The notes under the pieces are model-generated. The model saw only the letters and a program-made list of their open reading frames with translations, searched no databases and was not told the DNA's origin. From the NCBI RefSeq assembly GCF_019112545.1, contig NW_025064917.1:142429-186316 (forward strand): 43,888 nt of DNA, written 5' to 3'. Source of the stretch: Guyanagaster necrorhizus (Eukaryota; Basidiomycota; Agaricomycetes; Agaricales; Physalacriaceae). Position 1 is the stretch's first letter; every line of letters starts with the position of its first letter. Below are positions 34,300 to 41,498 of the stretch, one piece after another. A program made the position numbers and the translations under genes.

Positions 34300-35669
34300 G
34301 TCAAAACTGGATAACATCTTCTATTCATAAGGATCTTCTTTTAAAGTATGATACCCCTCCACACACCAATATAGAACTGCAATCCCTCCTCATTGATTTG
34401 CTTAATAACTCTATATCATCAGATGATATCTCACCATCAGGATCCACACAGATTAAGAGGTTTAGCTGCATGGTCCATGTTCAATCAATATACTACCTTG
34501 AATATACCATCATCATGAATGCATAGGTGGCAGGTCAGAATGTGCCATGATGTGAAGGTCCACAAGATAAAGCAGAAGCATAGGCCAATCTTCCTCTGAA
34601 TATGTGAGAGATTGGCTGAATGCATTAAATGCATCCAGTGAGCAATTCCTGAATTCAAGGTGCAACACCTCAACTGTGGATGTATCCTTCATCAGATTGA
34701 TGAGAGACTGATCAATAGTAACATTCTTCAAATGCAAATTTCACAAAGCACATTGAGAGCATATGATGAACTCATGGATAGTCAGAGTACTAGGCAATGG
34801 AATGGCATCTGAAGCAGTAATAGCAACTAAGTGTTCCAGTCTAGGAAATGTAAGATATAACAGTGCAGAGACAGGTGTGGTCAGATGGCACAATAATGTA
34901 TGCATGATAGAGGTAGGTAGGCTGAGGTTGTATGCATCATGTTAGAGAAATAACCATTGTAAGTTTGGGGCCTTGCATAAAATATTGATGTCATCTCAGG
35001 GGATCTGCAAGAAAGATCAATATTGGTCAGTTGCAACTAAGGGAGATTGAGGGAGACTGGAGATTGGAAGCTGACCAAGAGGAAATCATGGAGATGGAGA
35101 GCTGTAGCAAGTGCATTTAGAATGCCCTCATCAAGCACAATCATAGAGCTAATATTGTAACAATAGAAAGAGCAGAAAATGTGGACTTGCTCCAGAAAAG
35201 GAAGGACATGTATTTGTGGCTAGGGAAAATGATGAGTAAAGTAAGCTGTGACATAGATTTTAATGATGCCCCAGTGACTGCAATGATCCAAGAGCACATT
35301 CCAAAGATGTCCATTAGAATTACCTCTTTCCTCATACCAGATATGGAGAGGGTAGGAGCGGGATCAGATGAGGGACATTTTTATCTTATGGATCTGACCT
35401 GCTGGCCATGAAAAATTGCAAGTCTGTGACCTTGGGATATGAACATGAGTCCATAATTCAGAGCATGATAGTGCAATGTCTCTCCATTGTTGACAGACTT
35501 GCGAGAGAATCCAGAGGGTGTCATAGCAGCAATCCTACTCATTAGTGATGAGGGTCCAAGAAAAGATAGTGGTATATATCTCTAGCATCACTCGCGAGAT
35601 GGGTGGGTCATCCCGTGTTGACTTTGATGACACATAAGAGTCGTTGGGAGGGTAAATTTCCGATTCCAT
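34300..35669 (-). pseudogene. F-box/LRR-type gene, nonsense-interrupted and CpG-stripped in its 3' part
   Basis: From ATG 35669 the frame reads ...MLEIYTTIFSWTLITNE (F-box first half), then TAG at 35537-35535. It continues in the same frame DTLWILSQVCQQWRDIALSC then SELWTHV, the second half of an Agaricomycete F-box. LRR-like text (LHLKNVTIDQSLINL, VEVLHLEFRNCSLDAF) appears at 34737-34513. The 5' part to about 35359 still has CpG codons; the 3' part has none. F-box proteins select SCF ubiquitination substrates. The in-frame stop, plus broken frames between F-box and LRR parts, indicate a dead gene. Confidence 0.7.
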
Positions 35670-36791
35670 GGATCTGAGAATTTGGAGGAAATTAAATGAC
35701 AATGACGATGAAAATGGATCGAACCAGAGAGATGTCGAGGCGCCGTGAGTGGTTGACTTTCTTTGGAGAGGCTGCACGCAGCGTTCCGTATTGCATCACG
35801 TGTGACTACCGGGAACAGGCTGCAGCACGAAATCAAGTTTAGGGAGGAGATATGGGAAAAGGTGTATCTGCCATAGGACCATTTTCGGAAGGCACGGCTT
35901 ATGGAAAAAAGAAAACAAAAGTAGGGACATGGACAAGTAATTTAAATAGATTAGGGTTTTATCTGGCGTCTCTGCAGCATGAAGGGATTGTAGGTCATGA
36001 GCGATGATGGGAGAAGAACGATCGCGTCGAAGATGGGACCATTTCCGCGGCTGAGGGATCGTGTGAGAGATAAGGAGCGAAAGACGGGGATGGAGGGACC
36101 AATATGATAGTTACGTTCCATGTTCGCTCTTCCTTTAGTTTTGCATCCCAGAGAACGAGGTACCTGGCATGTAACTCAGCAGCAGCATTTCTGGTAATTT
36201 AGAACCACCTACATACTTTATCCTGGAACAATTCTGTGAGCAAGAGAAAGGATCGGTGAGAGTATGGACGTACTTTTCAGCCTCCTTGTCACTGGGTCTC
36301 TTTCCACTTGGATGCTAGGCAGGTGTAGAGCTGCGGGCTGCTTGTGATTTGGATGGGAGCGGTCGTCTTGAAGAGCCAAAGAACCCAGGCAAATTGGGGC
36401 ATCTTGGCCATGATGCTGAGAGGACAAGGGAATACATGGAAAACTGGAAAATGAATTTTCAGTCTTCGCGTAATGTAATGTGATCTACTTCCTGTGCCGT
36501 TAAGAAATAAATAAATCGGAAGGCATTGAACGTTGTGAGCAGTCGGAGCTTAGGGCAGCGCACATAATGTGCTGACTAAGCGAGCGAGCGAGATTTCTCA
36601 TCTCTCTCTCGCTCGCACAGCCTCGCCAGTGCCAAAATTCGCTACGGCGAAGTCTGCGACTTGTGTTCAGTTACTCAATTCTTATTTGCTTTATCTCTTC
36701 TCTTTCACTGATGCTCCGATGCTGCTGCAACTGAAACCTTGGGCCCTGCCAACGCAGGCACACGACTGACGACAAGCCTTGAAACGACGAG
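35670..36791. other. intergenic region with small unassigned frames
   Basis: A minus-strand frame 36427-36218 (69 codons) ends near a donor-like 'gtacgtcc' and could be a first exon; I do not recognise it. An inverted repeat pairs 36584-36593 ('gcgagcgaga') with 36607-36616, separated by 13 bases. The surrounding 36580-36616 is a purine-then-pyrimidine simple sequence. Confidence 0.35.
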
Positions 36792-37223
36792 ATGGACAAA
36801 ATGCCAGTGAAGATGAACAAAGAGGTAATAGAGAGAAACACCAGAAGAGCTCGAAGAAGAAAGGATATGGAGCAAAGGAGAGGATCTCCGGATGAAGAAG
36901 ATGAGTCCGAATTCGTTGTTCAAACTGTACAGAAAGCTGCCGAAGCCAAAGCGAAGTCTTCATACGGGCCTAGGACTATGGCTTCCGTGGCTCCCTCAGC
37001 TTGGCCTGCTGCATCCACCACTTCCATGGGTACCGCGCTTGCAACGATGTTCTCAGATGACAAGACCGAAAAGAATGTCGAGGCTTACAATCCTAATGGC
37101 GCCACCTTTCACATCGGACCTTCACGCAATCACGCCTACCTCCGTGAACGGCGCGAGCAAGAAATTCGTGTTCGCGAACCTCGATGTATCCAAAGCCCCT
37201 CCGGAGGACAATATTATGCATGA
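36792..37223 (+). CDS. hypothetical protein, charged and low-complexity
   Basis: 144 codons including the stop. The N-terminus is rich in K, R and E (NTRRARRRKDMEQRR), followed by an acidic patch and an A/S/T/P-rich middle. A second frame, open from 36892 to 37269, overlaps its 3' half and could be the true downstream reading if a small unrecognised intron exists. It converges with the OYE gene, whose stop is at 37280. No family recognised; the charged start would suit a nucleic-acid-binding or disordered protein, but that is speculation. Confidence 0.35.
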   Translation: MDKMPVKMNKEVIERNTRRARRRKDMEQRRGSPDEEDESEFVVQTVQKAAEAKAKSSYGPRTMASVAPSAWPAASTTSMGTALATMFSDDKTEKNVEAYNPNGATFHIGPSRNHAYLRERREQEIRVREPRCIQSPSGGQYYA

Positions 37224-37279
37224 CCATTTGAGCTATTATTCAAATTCAGGGTATGGATATATCATCTAAGTAAGGACAT

Positions 37280-38645
37280 CTAAAACGTCGCCGCAGGATA
37301 GTCAGCATACCCCTTCCTCTCATCTGCCTCTACACCTCCATGCCCAAACAATGACGCAAAATCAATATTTCCTTCCAGCGCGACGCTTTTCTCCACCCTC
37401 CTCGCGAAGTCCGGGTTCGCCACCCACAAAATACCAAAGAACACTCCATCGACCTTGCCATCCTCAACATACCGCGCGGCCTCCTCCCCTGTAAAGCCCG
37501 AGTTCGCAAACACCCTTGTAGCAGGGTTCCTCAGCAAGGGCGCATACGTGCTGAGGATATCATGCTTCGTTCCACGCCGGGCACCGTCAATAACAGGATC
37601 CAGCTGCTCTGCGTATCGCACGAGCGCAACATAGGCGATCCCGAGCTTGTCAAGTTCCGAGATGAGGTAGCTGAACGTGTCCACGGTTTCTTTGAGCGGC
37701 ATTCTGACCAATCTATCAGTAAAACATGTAAAGCCGATACCTCTAGGAGGACATACCCAACATCGTTATACCCTCCCGCCGGGTTTAACTTGATCCCAAC
37801 CCTGTCTGCTCCCCAGATCTCTACCGCGGCCTTGACGACCTCCAAAGCGAACCGAGCTCTATTCTGGACGCTCCCGCCCCAATGATCCGTCCGGTGGTTG
37901 GCCGTGCTATCGAGGAACTGGTGGACGAGGTACCCGTTCGCCCCGTGGATCTCCACGCCATCGAAGCCCGCCTCTTTCGCGTTCACCGCGGCTTGTTTCC
38001 ACTGCGCGAGGAGAGTCCGGGGGTCGTCGATGGCGGTGGGGGTGACATAGCCTGGCTCGCCAGGGAGGAAGCGGAATTTGCCTCCTCGGGCGGAGATTGC
38101 TGAGGGTGCATAGACGGGCTGTCCTGAGGCGATTTGCTCGGGTGCGTCGGGGTGGCTTACACGTCCGACTAGAGGGTGTGTCAGTATGTATTGTCTTTTC
38201 CTATGATAAGAGGGTACTGACCATGCCATAGCTAGAAAGAAGACAGCGTGTAGCTGGCGAGAAGGGAGGGAGATAAGACGTACCTGAGCAAAGATGGCGC
38301 TTCCCTCTTCGTGTACAGCGTCAGTGACCTTCTTCCACCCCTTGACCTGCTCTTGAACCCAGAGACCAGGAGCGTTCTGCCATTCCGTCCTAAACATTGA
38401 TATATCAGCGCTGAAGAAAAAAAAGACGAAAGAAAGACATACCCTTGTTGAGCGATGAGAACGCCTTCGGTGATAATCAGCCCAGCGCCTCCCGCTGCGC
38501 GTTGTCGGTAGTACTCGGCGTTGAGATCATTGGGAACGTTCGTGGGCACGGCGCGGTTGCGCGTCAAGGCGGACATGAATATCCTGTTCTTGAGCGTGAT
38601 GGGGCCGAGTTTGAGAGGCTGGAAAAGAGCTTGGAGGTTCGACAT
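37280..38645 (-). CDS. Old Yellow Enzyme family NADH:flavin oxidoreductase
   Basis: FMN-dependent ene-reductase that reduces activated C=C bonds with NAD(P)H. Five exons join in frame to 384 residues: 38645-38443, 38389-38284, 38231-38222, 38168-37757, 37703-37280, with GT-AG introns of 52-53 bp. Starting MSNLQALFQPLKLGPITLKNR, it has the FMN-site MSALTRNRA, YYRQRA, GLIITEG, LWHVGRVSHP, then the substrate-binding HGANGY (His and Asn that bind the substrate carbonyl, Tyr proton donor) with HQFLDSTANHRTDHWGG. ANSGFT and VDGVFFG are the FMN-phosphate-binding end. All key residues are present. The third exon is 10 nt (LWHV region). Length fits the classical family. Confidence 0.95.
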
Positions 38646-39016
38646 TGGTATTGGTTATGAGACGGATAAAGATCGGCGCCATAGCATGCTTGTTATAGCG
38701 TCGCAGGTGTTACGCGTTACTCCTGATGATATACCATGACTAAGGGTAATGACATCCTTCATGAGAATATCCATCCTTCATCGACTATTTAGTGACAAAT
38801 CATGAAAAGTTGGATGATTTGTCAACAACTGCTTATCCATGAACTCGAGGGGGACGCTGCCGCGCTGACGAGTCAGAGTGGCAAATCGGAGACTGGCATG
38901 TGGAAGCCAGATTCATTTGTCAGCCATAAACACTTGTTGGTGAAAAAGCCGTTGTTATGAGGGACTAGACTGTTTTGATATGGTAATTTTAAATTATCCG
39001 TTGCCTATCACGTGCG
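38646..39016. other. OYE upstream region
   Basis: The presumed promoter of the OYE gene lies here. No conserved element is identified with confidence; CpG is present until about 39016. Confidence 0.4.
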
Positions 39017-39499
39017 TAATCACATGACAGGCATGCAGATTCTTTTATTGAGTCTTGAGAGTTGTGTATCACATTTGTAGTGAACTCTCAGTGCAAGAGG
39101 TAGGTTATTGTGGTTTGCAACTCTCCAATGTGGCCAGAATTCTGATATTCATTTTACAAGTTCCTTGTATCACTCATTTGACACTTTCTCTACTGGTGAT
39201 ATACAAGAAAGTCAACCATGCATACAGATGATGAGTGCCCATCTTGAAGTGATGTAATGACAATGTTTATATGTATGAATTTATTCAAGTTGGAATAGTT
39301 TCTTTGGAATATCAGTTTTCACCTTCAGTGGCTTTTTCTCTTGCAGAGACTTGAAGAAATTAATAAGCCATTTATGATTGATCTTGATGTTATGGGTGTT
39401 CCATGTATTGGAAGGATGAACCATCTGTTGGCTCCTTTGCCCAGCACAGCTCCATCAACCACTAGTAGTTGGCATCTTCAGGCCATCATTCTCTATCTC
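39017..39499. other. CpG-free relic interrupted by the Gypsy insertion
   Basis: About 480 bases without CpG, ending exactly at the first base of the young LTR. A short frame (39341-39499: KPFMIDLDVMGVPCIGRMN) looks like decayed coding sequence that I cannot name. The right-hand continuation must lie beyond the window, after the element's 3' LTR. Confidence 0.6.
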
Positions 39500-39990
39500 T
39501 GTTATGTGCATGCCGCCGGCCTCCGTGTCACCTCAACCAACCACAAATTCTATCACGCTACCCACCGGACTCTGGCCGCTTCCCATTACCTACTAATTTC
39601 ATTTCACCATTATCATTTCACATCTGTATTTCACATTGTAATACCTAGACCCCGAACTCGGTAGCGAATATTCACACCGGAACCCAATGGAACCCGACTC
39701 GGAATTAGCTACCATTAGTATATAAAGCCATGTATATCACCGTAACTACTCAGTTCGAATATCAACTTGGATAAGCCATCTACACTTCGTACTCACTCCT
39801 CCCTATCTCATCCGTCGGATTCCGCTCCGAAGGATACTCCTGTTCACTTCTCTGACAGAACTCCGTTCTGTCCATCCAGATCCTTGGGCCCGACTCAAGG
39901 GTGACGTTGCCAATAGCTTCGTCAACGCCCACGCACTCCGCCGGACTCCGCACGTGCACTCAAGCCCACTCGATTGGCACGTTCCTAACA
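39500..39990 (+). repeat. 5' LTR of the Gypsy element
   Basis: 491 bp with terminal TGTTA...TAACA. The limits are set by comparison with solo LTR 31199-31695, whose ends are fixed by a 5-bp target duplication. It contains about 31 CpGs. The base run before it is 'atctc', a candidate target duplication that can only be tested beyond the window. Confidence 0.95.
39719..39726 (+). promoter_or_regulatory. LTR TATA box
   Basis: 'tatataaa' sits in the middle of the LTR, as expected for the U3/R boundary region, and is conserved as its reverse complement in the solo LTR. Confidence 0.65.
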
Positions 39991-40029
39991 GTATATTTGA
40001 ACTCAAACCCTTGAGTCGAAAATTTTATC
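39991..40029 (+). promoter_or_regulatory. leader between LTR and gag, primer-site region
   Basis: Only 39 bases separate the LTR from the gag ATG. The usual TGG-initiated tRNA primer site is absent. The leader holds a hairpin (actcaa / ttgagt) and a 12-base run at 40007-40018 that is perfectly complementary to 39891-39902 inside the LTR. Confidence 0.45.
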
Positions 40030-41478
40030 ATGTCCACCACATTTACCGAACCCACAGAGACCGATCCTGAACAAAGGCAGCCCACCCATCCAAACATGTT
40101 TTCCATGGAAGACATCCTGGCATCTGCCTCAAAGGAACAACCAGGCCTGTTCGGATCAGCCTCCAGTGGGGGACAACCTTCCCGTAGGGAAACCTACAAT
40201 CACTCTAGCTTCACTGCCCGCCAACCTAATTACGATGATTCCCCTAACCCTTTCGACGCCACCAGCATCCCAACCAACGGGGCCCGACAGGCCAGCCTGA
40301 TGTATGGCGCCCGAACCGACCCCCCAATAGACCCCTTATCCCTGGGCAACAACCATGGGAATCCAGACAGCCCAGACTCAGAGGGCAGAGATGAAGACAC
40401 CCCTACTCATACTCCCATCCGACGGGAACCGGCTGGCAATCCACCAAACCCTTTCCCAGGTGGACCAGGTGGACCAGGGGGACCAGGAGGTCCAGGTGGT
40501 CCCAATGGCCCAGGCAGCACCGACGGCCCCACAGGAAGTAACAATCCAAACCAGCAGGACATGTTCCTAGAATTCATGAACCTGTTACGAGGAGTCTCCG
40601 CCTCCCTCAACAACCCTAAACCAGCCACTGTCCGTACCAAGGTCAAGAAACCAGAACCATTTGATGGCTCTGACCCTTGCAAACTAAAGGCTTTCATTGT
40701 CTCCCTTCAGTTGAACTTCAACGACAGACCTACCGCGTTTGCAACAGATGCTAACAAGGTTAACTATGCCATTTCATTCCTGGCCGGCACCGTGCTCAAC
40801 TGGTTCGAACCAGACATTCTTAACCCCAATCCGCGGAATCCACCAGCCTGGCAATTCTCCTACGCAGCCTTCTTAGATGAGCTTCGTAGCAACTTCGGCC
40901 CCTTTGATGCTATCGGAGATGCTGAAGATGCATTAGAACACCTTCAGATGCGCGATGGCGATCGGATCATGAAGTATATGGTCCAATTCAACCAGTATGC
41001 TTCACAAATTGGGTACAGAGATAACTCCCTCCGCCATGCCTTTTACCGTGGCCTCTGCACCCATATCAAGGATGACATGGCACACCATGGGAAGCCAAAC
41101 AACCTTCGTGATATGCGCTTCCTTGCCCAAGAACTTGATGCTCGTTACTGGACCCGGAAGACCGAAATTGCCCGTGAAAACCGGGACAATAAATTCCCCA
41201 ACCCCAAATCCAAGGGGTCTAACACATCTCCCTCGGACTCCAGCTCCACACCAAAATCTACCACCCCTAAGCCCTATGCCGACAAGCTAGGCAAAGATGG
41301 CCGTCTTACCCAGGAAGAAAAAGACCGCCGGCGCCAGAACAACCTTTGCATGTTCTGTGGAGCCAAACACAAGACCGAGGACTGCAACAAGCGGAAGGCA
41401 GCAGCCTCCGCCAAGGGGCGTGCAGCAGAGGTCGACACCGCTCCCATGGAACCGGCTCCGACAGAGTCAGAAAACTAG
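40030..41478 (+). CDS. gag: Gag polyprotein
   Basis: 482 residues. Residues 1 to about 135 are polar and disordered. A collagen-like Gly-Gly-Pro run occurs near 143-160. The capsid (retrotrans_gag) domain follows with KPEPFDGSDPCKLKAF, FLAGTVLNWFEPD, YAAFLDELRSNFG and FYRGLCTHIKDDM. Near the C-terminus there is a zinc knuckle, C440-x2-C-x3-H-x4-C452, one residue shorter between the second Cys and His than the classical CX2CX4HX4C. It packages the element RNA in virus-like particles. The stop is TAG at 41476-41478. Confidence 0.93.
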   Translation: MSTTFTEPTETDPEQRQPTHPNMFSMEDILASASKEQPGLFGSASSGGQPSRRETYNHSSFTARQPNYDDSPNPFDATSIPTNGARQASLMYGARTDPPIDPLSLGNNHGNPDSPDSEGRDEDTPTHTPIRREPAGNPPNPFPGGPGGPGGPGGPGGPNGPGSTDGPTGSNNPNQQDMFLEFMNLLRGVSASLNNPKPATVRTKVKKPEPFDGSDPCKLKAFIVSLQLNFNDRPTAFATDANKVNYAISFLAGTVLNWFEPDILNPNPRNPPAWQFSYAAFLDELRSNFGPFDAIGDAEDALEHLQMRDGDRIMKYMVQFNQYASQIGYRDNSLRHAFYRGLCTHIKDDMAHHGKPNNLRDMRFLAQELDARYWTRKTEIARENRDNKFPNPKSKGSNTSPSDSSSTPKSTTPKPYADKLGKDGRLTQEEKDRRRQNNLCMFCGAKHKTEDCNKRKAAASAKGRAAEVDTAPMEPAPTESEN

Positions 41479-41498
41479 GAAGCAACCCTGTTCCCTCC

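Larger units (their letters stand above)
26972..35358. other. CpG desert, 8.4 kb, relic repeat DNA
   Basis: Reading every line I find one CpG (31264-31265) in about 8.4 kb, against many per hundred bases on either side. TpG and CpA are abundant. Open frames over 60 codons almost vanish between 29.1 and 33.0 kb. Recognisable contents are a solo LTR, an older LTR-like flank, a tRNA-like fossil, SINE-like motifs and the 3' part of an F-box/LRR gene. Basidiomycete repeats are known to carry CpG methylation and CpG-biased mutation; this block looks like the end state. An alternating AT run lies near 28858-28868. Confidence 0.85.

Noticed and set aside
26972..35358. Mitochondrial or bacterial insertion as the cause of the AT-rich, CpG-free block
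   Set aside because: The block contains a nuclear Gypsy solo LTR with target duplication and part of a nuclear F-box gene, and the young/old LTR comparison shows CpG transitions rather than foreign origin.
40407..40697. Minus-strand Gly/Pro-rich frame
   Set aside because: This is the shadow of the GGP repeat in Gag, which is open on both strands because of its composition.
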